From positions 7,564,001 through 7,628,000 of the forward strand of contig JALGAS010000001.1 of assembly GCA_023078685.1 (NCBI GenBank): DNA of 64,000 bases, given 5' to 3'. The notes under the pieces were generated by a model that was given only the letters and a program-made list of their open reading frames with translations, had not been told where the DNA came from and did no database searches. How positions within the stretch are numbered: position 1 is the stretch's first letter; the number at the start of each line of letters is the position of its first letter. This document shows positions 10,973 to 21,180 of this stretch, in pieces. A program made the translations under genes and the position numbers. This stretch comes from Neopestalotiopsis rosae (Eukaryota > Ascomycota > Sordariomycetes > Amphisphaeriales > Sporocadaceae).

Positions 10973-12792
10973 CTATATTTTCCGCCGTCGCACTCGAATA
11001 GTGTCATGCAATGGAGGTGCTATATGTCCGAAGAACCATTGATTGACCGGCCGCTGCCGGATCGGTTCAATTTCATAGTGCAACACAATATGAGCCAGCG
11101 CAATCTTCAACTGATTGGCCGCGAAAAATCTCCCTGGACTGATTGAATGCTAATGAGGACATGTTCGAAACGGTATACAAAGGCCTTTGCCGAATGAAAT
11201 TACTCACCAAGCATGCGAACCATGGCTAAAGCCCATGAACTTATCACTCATGGTCACAATGGCCAGCGGGCTCTCATCCTTTTTTGAGCCGGCGAACCGG
11301 AAAGCCTCAAACGTCTTGGCGTTGTCGTATATATCATCGTCGTGGTGCAGACTGTAGCCCGATATGCCCACCTTGGTACCGTACGGGATTCGCGATCCAT
11401 CGGGCAGCGCCACGCCTCCGGGAGCGACGACCATCTTCATGATGCCCCGCTCGACGAAGCCGTTGAGCCGTAGACTCTCCCGTAGAGACGAGTCAATGTA
11501 CCGCATGCGAGCCAGGCTCGACTTTGACCACCCTGCTTCTGTCGTCTCATTGACTACCTCTTGGCGCATCCTGTTGCATGTCGATTCACAGTTGGTTGTG
11601 GCAGCGATGTCGAATAGGCAATTGGTCAATGTAATGACCGATGATTGAATGGCCGCAAAGCAAAGCACTATAAAGCGACACGAGATGACTCGAGGGTCCA
11701 ACTCGTTTGGAGAAAGGACGGACCGTCTCAAGGCATGGTCGATTGCCCATTGAATGTAATCATTCTAACCAGTTTGTCAGTGATATGTTTTGGGGTTCCT
11801 ATTCAAGTATTCCTACAGGAGGTTTTGGGTCGAATGCAGGCAAACTGTTGGTGCGATGAATTCTCTCGAGTCGTTCTTTGATGATTGGCAAGATATATCT
11901 AGAGCACTTTTTAAAATGCCAATAATCATAGTAGGTAACAAAAGGGGCAAGTAAACTGTTATACCGCGTCAGAATTCCACTGAATGAAACGACAAGACAG
12001 AAGGCTGGCATAGATCTTACGGTTTCATGAATCTCGGCAGAATGTTCAGCGCCGCTGCGGATAGCGCTACATTTCTATTGAAGAAGCGGCATGTTTTAAG
12101 AAAATCGGGCTCCCGGCACAAAGGCTGCCCAATAAAGACACGAGTTGAAAGACGTGCCATCAAATCGAGCATGGTATCGTACAGTTTGACCTCATGCCAG
12201 TTGTCTGTGTCAACGCCCCAAAGGTCTTCGAGGCTCTCCTGGGTTTCTTCCACAATTTCCTGAGTAAATGTGCCAAGAAGCTTTGTGAGCTCATGCTTGG
12301 ACCACCTCGATGTGCACCGGATCTTTCACCAGATTCGCGTGGAAGAAGGTATACTCGGCCTCAAGGAATTGACGGTTTACACGCTCTTGACTCAAGATGG
12401 AGTCAGGCTGCTCGAGCAGCCACTGTGTTTGGGAGCGGGGAAGAATGACTTGGTGGCCATTGATGAAGTACGGGAGAACATATGGTCTGTTGTTTTTGGA
12501 GTACTTGTTTCCAGTGAGGTCAGCAAGTCAGGTATAGTTGAAAAAAGGGGAAAGATTGTTCACGAACTTGATTGTACCCTTCATCAAGAAGACCCTGGAG
12601 ATGAAAGAAGCTGGCCAAGTTTGCACGAGCCCTGGCTGTAGGGGTGGCATATCCGCCCACTCCTGCCCACGGTAGACGTTTGGGCAGGCCCTGACTCGAA
12701 ATCAAACGCCATATAAAGTTTGCGAGTATGATCGTAGGAATGATGGGGAGAATGATCGCCAAGATCGATGAGACAAGTAATATTATTGCCAT
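10973..12792 (-). CDS. Cytochrome P450 monooxygenase (ent-kaurene-oxidase-like), with apparent 1-nt frameshift
   Basis: Microsomal heme-thiolate monooxygenase in five exons: 12792-12568, 12503-12021, 11955-11817, 11764-11208 and 11138-10973. The N-terminus is a hydrophobic ER anchor followed by a basic and proline turn. The ExxR motif sits in SSLRESLRLN. The heme loop FSHGSHACPGRFFAANQLKI is rebuilt across the last intron, which splits the Cys codon. Motif order and the 'AANQLKIALAH' heme-helix resemble the CYP68/ent-kaurene oxidase group of fungal terpenoid P450s. In exon 2 the frame breaks near 12290-12320: PVHIEVVQ runs into a TGA, while the HELTKLLGTF continuation is in the next frame, one base in excess. 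A 49-nt intron would restore frame but would delete conserved residues. A minus-strand TATAAG lies about 100 bp upstream (12891-12896). No biosynthetic partner gene is adjacent. Confidence 0.85.
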
Positions 12793-14831
12793 TTTATACA
12801 ATCTTAACTATTCTAGAAACAGTTTTGTTGGAAGTGGAATTCAGATAGTGTGATACTTATGAATCACATATTGGGATCGATCGAAGACTACTTATATGTC
12901 ATGGAAGAAATGATGTCGCCGCGCAATCATAGGTGCTCGGTGCATGATGACATGGTGATTCGGGAACTACTGTTGACCTAGATTCATTGATCAGTATAGA
13001 TGGTCTCCACCGGAGGGTGGCTTCCAATAATCATACACGAGATTGACTTCTCATATTACTATCACAGACCAAAAGGAGACACCATCGGTTCCAGGCCAGG
13101 GGCCCTCGATGAAAGACGGGAGTAGCCGTTGCTCATGCTAGTCATCTGTCCAACCCTGGTCGAGTAGGCATGGGCCCAATTTAGAATCGAAGGCAAGTAC
13201 TCTGTATACCGTGACTTCTGAACTATACACCTGATAGTACGAGGAGAGCTATCACGGTCCGCAGGGGGTAACTCTTCCCGGTAAAGAAAGGTGTTCTTGG
13301 CAGAAACCAAACAACCAAGATCTTCTTCTATAATTGCAGAGTTACATGAACCTCGTCTCTTCATTTACAATATTGACTGCAGAATGCCCATCTTGAAAAT
13401 GTTTCAATCTATCGCGCTTGAATATTCCCCATGCAGTATTTTCGCTTCAAGATATATCTAGATGTGTAAGCCGAGTTGTAGAGGGTTAACAATGTGGTGT
13501 TTTGTAAGCAAAATAGACTGTTTTTATCACTGGCTGAGAGAGAAACATCCTTAATGGTGACACAACCAAACAATCATTACCAGGCTGTGCTCAAGAAGGA
13601 AATTTCCTGTAAAGTCTCATTATGTCTGCGATGAATCCAGCCAATGACAAGCATATCCGAATGAGCTGAAGCCCGATTACAGGCAAAGCATCATGCCGCT
13701 TGAGATGGAAGTTTAAGGAGGGTGTAGTCTCCCTGTCATGTAAGATCGGCCGCACTCACGGACGGTTCCACTGCCGCGGTTTTATGGTCGGTCAAGCCAG
13801 TAACCACCACATGGTGGAAGACGACTGACAGAAAGGGAGGAGATCCGTGCGAATGCCTTCCTTCATCAAGAAGTGGTGCACACGGAGGTATACTCGGTTC
13901 GCGATACCTCCCCCAAAAGGGAATTGATGGTGGAGTCATCTGCATTTCCCGGGAATCGGGCGGAGAACGGAAGCGTCTCCCGGAAAGCTGTAAATGATGC
14001 GGCAAATTGATCGGCGGTGTATCCAACCCGCCGGAGTCTGACTGCACCAATTCTCAACCTGGTCATTCGTTGCCCAAGGAGAAAAAGCAAATCTACTGCA
14101 ACAGAAAGGCCCACCTGTGACTCTGGTCATCAAGCAGGCTCATCTCCCTCAGCAAGTATCCATGCTATACTGCCCCAGCTTCGGCCGCAATGTAGAGGTT
14201 GTCGCCTGATTTTGTATGACCAATAAGCCGATCACACAGCTGGGCATCGTGCGTCACACTTCTTTAGCACAGCAAGAGCAGTTTCGCCATTATCCGCAAA
14301 TTATAATCCTCCCAAGGCAATGGCGCTGCTCTGGTGTCAAGTCACGGCCTTGGCGGGATTGCTCATTTCCCTCAGCAGCCGGCCAAACCGAGCTTCTCTG
14401 ACTAACTCATCTTTTCGCCAGTATCCATTACTGTCACTGTACTGTCAGGACTGTGATCTCTAAAAGTTCAAGATGATTTGTTCATAAAAGTGAGTTTGGC
14501 GTTCTAGTCCGCGGACCTTTTGTCTCTCCTCTCTATATGCTTGCCATGCGTGCGTTGATACATATTTGTACATAGTGATACAACCAACAGTGCTCAAAAT
14601 GCGTTTTCCCTCGGACACCTGTTCCCTTTTTAGGGATGATACCCAATTGTACAAGAGCAAAATTCCACTTCCTGCACCGTACATAGTTCGTGTGATACAG
14701 TGTGTCCTCTCATGCTCGTCTCATAATCCGTAGTACTGCGACTTTCCACATGTTAGACATGGGCAGTCTGGATGAAGGGTGTATGCCAGTGTCCAAGCAT
14801 CTAAAATCATGGGTTTTCAAGTTGTGTTTGT
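12793..14831. other. Intergenic gap between P450 and COQ1
   Basis: About 2 kb, containing the P450 promoter (TATAAG on the minus strand at 12896-12891) and the 3' flank of COQ1. Overlapping minus-strand frames at 13736-14133 and others have no recognisable domain. Nothing else supported. Confidence 0.55.
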
Positions 14832-16262
14832 TTATTTGTTTCGTTTCAGAGTCTTGACGGCCATTTCGATCAGACCATCTTTGGCATCGCTATCCGGAAA
14901 GGTGTCCAGAGCAGAGATAGCTTTCCGTGAATAATCCTCGGCTAAAGCACGGGTCTGCTCGATTCCATTGCTTTGCAGAACAAGTTCTCGGGCCTATGAA
15001 AAGTTAGCAAGAAAAGGCATCTATAAGCTTGATGAAAGTAAGTGACCTACCCTGGCAGCATCCCCTTCCTGCTCGAACTTCCTGCCTACCAACGAGCCGA
15101 GCTCAGGGATGTCCTTCCAGGCAAAGAGAAGAGGCGCGGTCGCCAGACCCAACTCGAGGTCGGCACCCGCAGGCTTGCCTAGATCCTTTTCACTTCTTGT
15201 GTAGTCAAGCATATCATCGACTAGCTGGAACGCAAGGCCGAGGTTCTTTCCGTACGCATAGGCTGCCTCGACCGTTGTGGCATCGGCTCGTCCCAGAAGG
15301 GCAGCAGCTCGGCATGACTTGGAGATCAAGCTGGCCGTCTTCAAATATGTCTTTTGCAAGTAGTACGTCATTGTATCCTCTGACCACTTTGGGTTACGTT
15401 CGTCGCGGGCAGTGTTCTTCAACTGCATGAACTCGCCCTCGACCAAGTTTGCAATGACGGTCGCGAGCAGCTCGACAACCTCGGCGTCTCGTAACCGTGC
15501 CAGAGCTACTGATGCGCGACCCAAGAGAAAATCACCAGCCAGGACAGCCATCTTGTTTCCGAATTCAAGGTTGGCAGAAGGCGAGCCGCGTCTTGATACC
15601 GAGTGATCAATGACATCGTCGTGCAGCAGCGAGGCTGTGTGGATCAATTCGGTGATCTCGGCTAGGCGTCTCTGGGCTGGAAGGATGTCGCTTTCAGTCG
15701 ACGTAGGATCGGATGAAAAGCTCGTCAAAGGTGAGGATGGGTTGACATCACGTAGAACATCCATAGGAGAGATTGCGGTATTGATGCCCTGAGCCGTCTC
15801 GGTCGGCGCAGACTGAGGCGCCTTTGGGCATAGTGCTGATGCTCGCGACATGAGAAGCACAATCATGGGCCTGACATGCTTACCCTCGGCTTGCGTATAG
15901 TATTTTGCCACCTTGTCAAGAGACGGGTGCCCGGAACCGAGAAGCTGTCGTATGTTGCCCGTCAGAAACTTCATTTCTTTGGCGACTATCCTTAACGGAT
16001 CGATGTGCAGATCGCTGCTCTTGGAAGTCGCTCGTGAGACGGCATTGGAGACTATGTTGCCAGCCACTTGAACAGCAGCCCCCCATGCTGAAGAATTTCT
16101 CGGAGTGTTATGATATGCCGCTCTTTGGTTCCGTATCCGAATATCCAGAGACGCTGTCCTTCTAAGGCAATCTGAACAGGGCGATAAGACTGACGAGCTC
16201 CCAGCGACCCGGGCGTGGAGGAGCAACGAAGCTCGCGACGCCCCCGGCCGAAGCTGCATCAT
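14832..16262 (-). CDS. COQ1: Mitochondrial trans-polyprenyl diphosphate synthase (ubiquinone side chain, COQ1)
   Basis: Extends farnesyl/geranylgeranyl diphosphate with isopentenyl diphosphate to make the polyprenyl tail of ubiquinone in the mitochondrial matrix. Two exons, 16262-15051 and 14993-14832 (gtaggt donor, catag acceptor), give 457 aa. The N-terminus is rich in Arg, Ser and Ala with few acids, as expected for a mitochondrial presequence. Around residue 130 is the GKHVRP substrate motif. The first Asp-rich motif is LLHDDVID (residues 213-219) followed by SRRG, and the second is LAFQLVDDMLDYT with DDMLD at 349-353. The final exon supplies the conserved C-terminal helices ending KTLKRNK. 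A Ser/Pro/Thr-rich insert at about 145-195, before the first Asp motif, is typical of fungal orthologues. It is divergent from the VMA12-type gene, with 510 bp between the start codons. Confidence 0.95.
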
Positions 16263-16772
16263 GGTGGTAAAAAGACGTCTCGAGGGACAATTAAAGCTGT
16301 AAAGGTTCCGACTATACCGACGAGACCATGAGTACCGTTGGTATCGTGTCGCAGCAAATATCCGTCAAGTCCGAGGTCGCGTCGCAATGATTATCGATAG
16401 TGAATTCTATGGTCTCGAAAAAATTCAGGACCCAGCTGATGATTCGTTCAATGCACCGGCGCAAGGAACCCTGCAGCTGGAGCAGTATGTGGCTCAACCT
16501 CGGTCGCAGGTCCCATTTCTTGCCGATGTGTGGCACTTGACGCATTATTCCGGTACGTACCGGCCCCAAAACGAAGCTAATTTCAGTGTCAGTTTGTGAG
16601 CTGTGGCTGGAGCTGACACTGGAGCACATGCATTTGACCAGTACCTACGTACGTAGCTCGTAGTTGCAGAACAATTGATGGTCCTAGAGAAGCTTCTTAC
16701 AATACGGCATGGTATCGCGACAAGTCCATTTGTAAAACACCGTCGTTGTTCTTTATAATCGAGGCTGGAGTC
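16263..16772. promoter_or_regulatory. Bidirectional promoter region, COQ1 / VMA12-type gene
   Basis: The 510 bp between the two divergent ATGs must hold both promoters. A 70-codon plus-strand frame inside it (16387-16599) is not supported by any motif. No canonical TATA box stands out, which is common for housekeeping genes. Confidence 0.6.
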
Positions 16773-17676
16773 ATGGTTCTTCTTACGATGACTGCCTCCA
16801 TCGTGGAGGTCCTGAAGCAGCTTGACGACAAGTCCGTCACCGAACAGATTCCACAGCCCCCGAGCAAAGATGAAGACAGCAGCGCATCCAAAGAGCCAAG
16901 CCTGGCTGATCCTGCCATCGGAAAACCCATCACACACGGTCAAATAATCGATATTTGGAAGAAATATAAAGATGAGCAAAAATCGGATTGTTCGCTAGAG
17001 AATCTGTTGCGTGGCGCAACGATCTATGTTCCGCCGCCCCCGCCAAAGCCAGAACCTGTATGTGCAGCAACTGGGGAACTTGTCACATTGATACTGGCTA
17101 ACACACTATCATCCTTAGTCTGACGAGTACAAAGCGCTCATGGCTCGCCTTCGAAGAGATGAAGAAGAGCGATCGTACGAGCGCATGCTTAAGGCGCCCC
17201 CGACCCGTGAAACGTTTGCCCAGCGATTCCCAACGGCACCTATGACGATGGCCGATTCGTTCGCCGAAGCCAACAAACCGACGAACAAGTCAGACATTGG
17301 TGAGGAGGGTATAAACCACGGTGAGATACAGCAACAGGTCACATTGATCGTCAATTTTCTTGTCAGCATTGCCGGATGTGCCGCAGCTATCTGGATTTGC
17401 GCACAATGGTGGAGCACGACGTCCAGACTCTTCCTCACGCTATTTGGCACTATAACGGTAGCAATCTGTGAAGTCGCAGTCTACACAGCGTACAGTTGGC
17501 GAATGGCAGAGGGCGACAAGAAGCAAAAGAATATGAAAGAAGTCAAGGACATTGTCAAGACGTGGGTCATTGGCGCAGACGAACCAGCCAAGGAGGGCTA
17601 CGAACCTGTGCTCATTCAACCCAAAGACGACGATACAGATCCGGGTCTTCGAAAACGGACAATTGTTTCTTCATGA
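16773..17676 (+). CDS. VMA12: V-ATPase assembly factor, VMA12/TMEM199-type ER membrane protein
   Basis: ER-resident factor of the family that assists assembly of the V0 sector of the vacuolar H+-ATPase. Two exons, 16773-17057 and 17119-17676 (gtatgt donor, ccttag acceptor, phase 0), give 280 aa. The open frame extends upstream only through a non-ATG codon, so the ATG at 16773 is used. The N-terminal half is cytosolic and charged, with a Pro run (VPPPPPKPEP) just before the intron. The EYKALMARLRRDEEERSYE helix after it is characteristic of the family. Two membrane segments follow at about residues 168-190 (TLIVNFLVSIAGCAAAIWIC) and 198-218 (LFLTLFGTITVAICEVAVYT), then an acidic tail. It is longer than the yeast protein (about 215 aa). 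The call rests on the helix plus hairpin topology. Confidence 0.82.
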
Positions 17677-18138
17677 AAAAAAGTAACATGTCGCACTTGT
17701 ATACAAATTCTCATTCTCACATCTTTTCGAGTTGATTTCCTTCCGCGATCCCCGCCAAACATGACTGCTTTCCACTAGGTACTGGCTACCAAAATGGGCC
17801 TTTTTCAGGTAACAGGCGTTCCGTCATTGTAGACAAGCTATCGCTATCCGCAACGCCCCACTTGCCGCATCGAGTCCCCAGTTTCGCCCAAAGCTCGACG
17901 CGTCAAGGGCCATTAAAGACGCGTCGCATTTGTGCCCCTCCCCCAGTAAAGAAACGAAATGCGGTATGAAATATTCATGACACACAAACAAGGAGCCATG
18001 TCACTTTTCTGATTCTCAATAAGCGGTCTTCTCTTGAGGTTTCCTATTTTCTATATTCGCATACTTGCGTTGCCAAAGAGTACCACAATCTTCAGTCACT
18101 GTTTACGCGACTCTGGGCGCTGTTTGTGAGGATAGACG
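17677..18138. other. Intergenic region between VMA12-type and zinc-finger genes
   Basis: About 460 bp in tandem orientation: 3' flank of the upstream gene and promoter/5' UTR of the zinc-finger gene. Pyrimidine-rich stretches occur near 18030-18060, as is common upstream of fungal start sites. No discrete element recognised. Confidence 0.5.
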
Positions 18139-19053
18139 ATGGAACGCATGGCTTCAGGCCCTCGAAGCCTCAAAGGGTACGCCTTCCTCTCAGCCAGCGG
18201 CTCTGTGACCGAAGCAAGCCTGCGATACGAGTCAGCTTCCGACTTGAGAAACAATACTGACACACTCACTCACAGACCGCTACGAACCTATAGCAAACGC
18301 TCTGCACCAAACACTACCGAGCCTCAGTCGAAAAAGAGGCGTGTTGAATCAAGCAATGTCAACATTCACACCATTGCTGGCAGGTTTGCACAAAATATCG
18401 AAACGGCTTGCCAGCCGAAACACGACGCTCAGCCACAAATACCTCTGCCAGCACCAGCTCAACAACCAAAGAAAGGCACAATCTTGAGTTACTTCAAAGT
18501 CCGATCGCCGTCTTCGGCAACGTCCTCGGCATCATCGCTATGTGCAGAGGGATCCAAGACCGCTGCCCCCTCGTCCACGCTTCCATCCTCTACGCCCTCA
18601 TCCTCATTACCTCTTGAAGAGTCGAGCGAATCGACTAGAAAGAAACGTCGAAGATTGACAACCAAACCGCCTTTGCAAAATAGCGACTCGAGTAATCAGG
18701 GGTCAGACGACGATCATAGTAGCGGCACAGAGCAGCAGATACAAGTCGCGAGTGATTCCGAGGCTACTCTCCGAGATGTCGATGACAATCGACTCAACCA
18801 GGACACCCGGATCAAAGCAGAAAGACCACACTCTCGGAAGAGAGGCACTAAGAAGGGGCCAAAAGCCAAGCAGGCCACGGTGCAAACGACTTTAAGTCTT
18901 TCTTTGACAGAAAAGCAGTTTGTCGAGTGCAACGAGTGCAATATGCTGTACAACCCTTACCACGAAAAGGATCTCAAGATGCACAAGAAAAGCCATGCTG
19001 CGATGCTAAAGGCCAAGAAAGCAATGAACAAGGATGCCACGTGCTCCGACTGA
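18139..19053 (+). CDS. ESCO/Eco1-type zinc-finger protein lacking the acetyltransferase domain
   Basis: Contains the C2H2-like zinc finger otherwise found at the front of the cohesin acetyltransferase Eco1/ESCO: VQTTLSLSL, then FVECNECNMLYNPYHEKDLK and MHKKSH with Cys-x2-Cys and His-x-x-x-His ligands. The acetyltransferase domain that normally follows is absent; the protein stops 19 residues after the last His. Read as one exon it has 304 aa, but a good intron (18177-18275, gtacgc donor, actgac branch, cacag acceptor, 99 nt) would remove 33 residues and place PLRTYSKR next to the start, as in Eco1 relatives; I favour the spliced form. The middle is Ser-rich and basic. GTILSYFK resembles a PCNA-interacting peptide in which the usual Gln is Lys. 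Nuclear chromatin role inferred only. Confidence 0.75.
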   Translation: MERMASGPRSLKGYAFLSASGSVTEASLRYESASDLRNNTDTLTHRPLRTYSKRSAPNTTEPQSKKRRVESSNVNIHTIAGRFAQNIETACQPKHDAQPQIPLPAPAQQPKKGTILSYFKVRSPSSATSSASSLCAEGSKTAAPSSTLPSSTPSSSLPLEESSESTRKKRRRLTTKPPLQNSDSSNQGSDDDHSSGTEQQIQVASDSEATLRDVDDNRLNQDTRIKAERPHSRKRGTKKGPKAKQATVQTTLSLSLTEKQFVECNECNMLYNPYHEKDLKMHKKSHAAMLKAKKAMNKDATCSD

Positions 19054-19714
19054 GAGAGCTTGGACACGACTTCCCATGACGACTGGATGTATGTTTTGTT
19101 GGTTTTGATTTGGGATGTTTGGCGTCCTTTTGGTTCTGTTTTTGATACCCCAGGGCAGTTTGTGTAAGCAGTGTCAATACCCATTAAAATTGGTATCGTG
19201 AAATGCCTTGAATATTTTTGTTGTTGGCAGCGGGAATCCTTCTTGTTTGTTGTAACATTGAATTCCTTATACAATCGCGTCCCTATAGAAGTGGATCGCT
19301 CCCATAGATCTGAATCAACGATGCACTTCATTGAAGAGACTGGCAATGTCACCGGAGCTGCGCATTACATACTGCCTTGAGCTGCTGTCGCGTGCATATT
19401 TTATGTTGGCATCAAGTTCTCATTAGCGAAACAATGCTCTCATCTCAGCACCGCGCATATCCGTACGGGCAGTTGTTGACCCACATGCACTGCAATTTCT
19501 CAGCTCAAATCATGTGGCTTTTCATAACGTGGAGCACAAGTGGGATGGGAAGAGAAGAAACGGCATTTGAGCGAGCGTACGAATCGAAGTCTATATATCA
19601 GTAAAATTTTAATGTCGACATTGCATGTGACAATGGTAATAGGTCTTAATAATTATGTACGATGGGCTTATTAACAGAAGCAAGCGCGGGTTTTCCGGTC
19701 GTCCCTCAACTTCT
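19054..19714. other. Intergenic gap between convergent genes
   Basis: About 660 bp between the convergent zinc-finger and peroxygenase-like genes; expected 3' UTRs and terminators. T-rich runs follow the zinc-finger stop. No supported gene. Confidence 0.55.
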
Positions 19715-21180
19715 TTATAGAGCAAAAGTACCCTTGCTAGCGCCGGGGTACTTGTCAGTGACAAACGACAAGAAGTCGGTGCCGTTGACGGTCAGGTCAT
19801 CCCAGGTCGGGCAGGAGAGATCCAGGATCGGGTCCAAAATGGCATTGTTGATGAGCTCGAGCGGCGTGGTGAGCGTGGCAAAGAGCGAGGACAGCGAGTT
19901 GGGGGCAAAGGTCTTGACCACCTCGAGGGCGAAGCAGAAGAGGTTGTTGCCCTCGAGCAGGGAGGTGGCGTTGAGGAGGCCGCCGGTGACGTCCTCGAGG
20001 TTCAGGCCGGCGAAGCTGTTGACCTCGCCCAGGTTGCCGCCCACGCTGGCCAGGACGGGGTGCTTCATGATCCAGGAGACGAGGTCGAGGTTGAGGGTCA
20101 CGACGCTGTAGTCGACGGCGGTGCGGTACCAGTTTGCGGGGATCTGCTCGTGGCCTTCCTTGTAGACGAGCTCGCCATCCTCCTCGTACACTCCGAAGAA
20201 GCTGGCAAAGACTTCCTTGGCTAGTAAGGGAAATGTGTCAGTAAGTTTTGCTAGTTAGGAATATGTAAGAATGAAATGTTGCTACTCACTCATGTTGCCG
20301 CCAAGAGGGAATTCGGTAGAGTGGTTGCTGAGGAGACGTCCAACGAAAGCATATCCGGCGTTACGGGCAATCATGCCAGTGTAGGGGCCATAGTAAAAGT
20401 AAGGGTTGATTGCCACGCTCTCATCGAATCGTGCAGCGGCGCGGTCACCAATATCCTCCATGCTCAAGGCGCCATCAATGTTGTCGTAAATCTGGCGGAA
20501 CAGGGTCATGTTCATCGTCCATGCGTTGCCAGTAACGTAGAGGTCATCACGGGTACCGGAAGAGTCAGCCTCAATCCAGTTGTGGCTGCCATCGAGACCT
20601 CTGGGGGTACCTATAAGAGCAGATCAGCTATGGGTTTCTTTTCTATGTAACCATGGCAAGGATTCCCCATACCGAGGAGACCGCCCAAGTTCCCAAGGAT
20701 GTTCGAGACCTTTGACGACTCGCCACCAATTGAGAATCCGGGGTTGAGGGAAAGAGGGTCGCCAACACCGGCAGTTCCCATTATGGCAAGAACAGTGATG
20801 AGCTCGATGCCCATGCCATAGATTGTGTTGCCGGCATCGATCAGGTCCAAGAAGCCAACAACGCCATCCCGGGGAATGTAGTTGTGGTTTGCCAGAGCGT
20901 TCAGACCTGGGCAGGGTCCGCGCATGTCTCCGCCGTCAAGATCTGGTGCTTGGAATTCATGGTCGCCAGTGACATCGATCGGAGTCGTCAGCGGGTCAAA
21001 CAACAAGCGCTTGTTCTTGAGCTTCAATAAGCCCTCGTGCAACTTCTCGGGCGTGATCTCGGCGGCGTCCGAGATCATGCCTCGCTCTGCAAGCTTGGCG
21101 AAATTCTCGGCCGTTGGAAAAGAGTGGACCAGGCCGGAGAAGGACGCCAGAAGAGCGGCGCATACGCCGGAGGACTTCAT
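19715..21180 (-). CDS. Secreted heme-thiolate peroxidase/peroxygenase (chloroperoxidase family)
   Basis: Extracellular heme-thiolate enzyme of the chloroperoxidase/unspecific peroxygenase superfamily, oxidising organic substrates with H2O2. Three exons, 21180-20673, 20610-20290 and 20220-19715, give 444 aa. Signal peptide at residues 1-20 (MKSSGVCAALLASFSGLVHS). The proximal heme ligand motif is P89-C90-P91 in GPCPGLNALANHNYIPRDG. The Mg2+-site motif, EGD in long peroxygenases, reads EAD at 183-185 in EADSSGTRDD. The distal region NPYFYYGPYTGMIARNAGY does not show the Arg...Glu acid-base pair of characterised basidiomycete peroxygenases, so this is a divergent ascomycete clade whose activity is uncertain. 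Several N-glycosylation sequons occur (NMT, NHS, NAT, NGT). Neighbours suggest no pathway. Confidence 0.88.
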
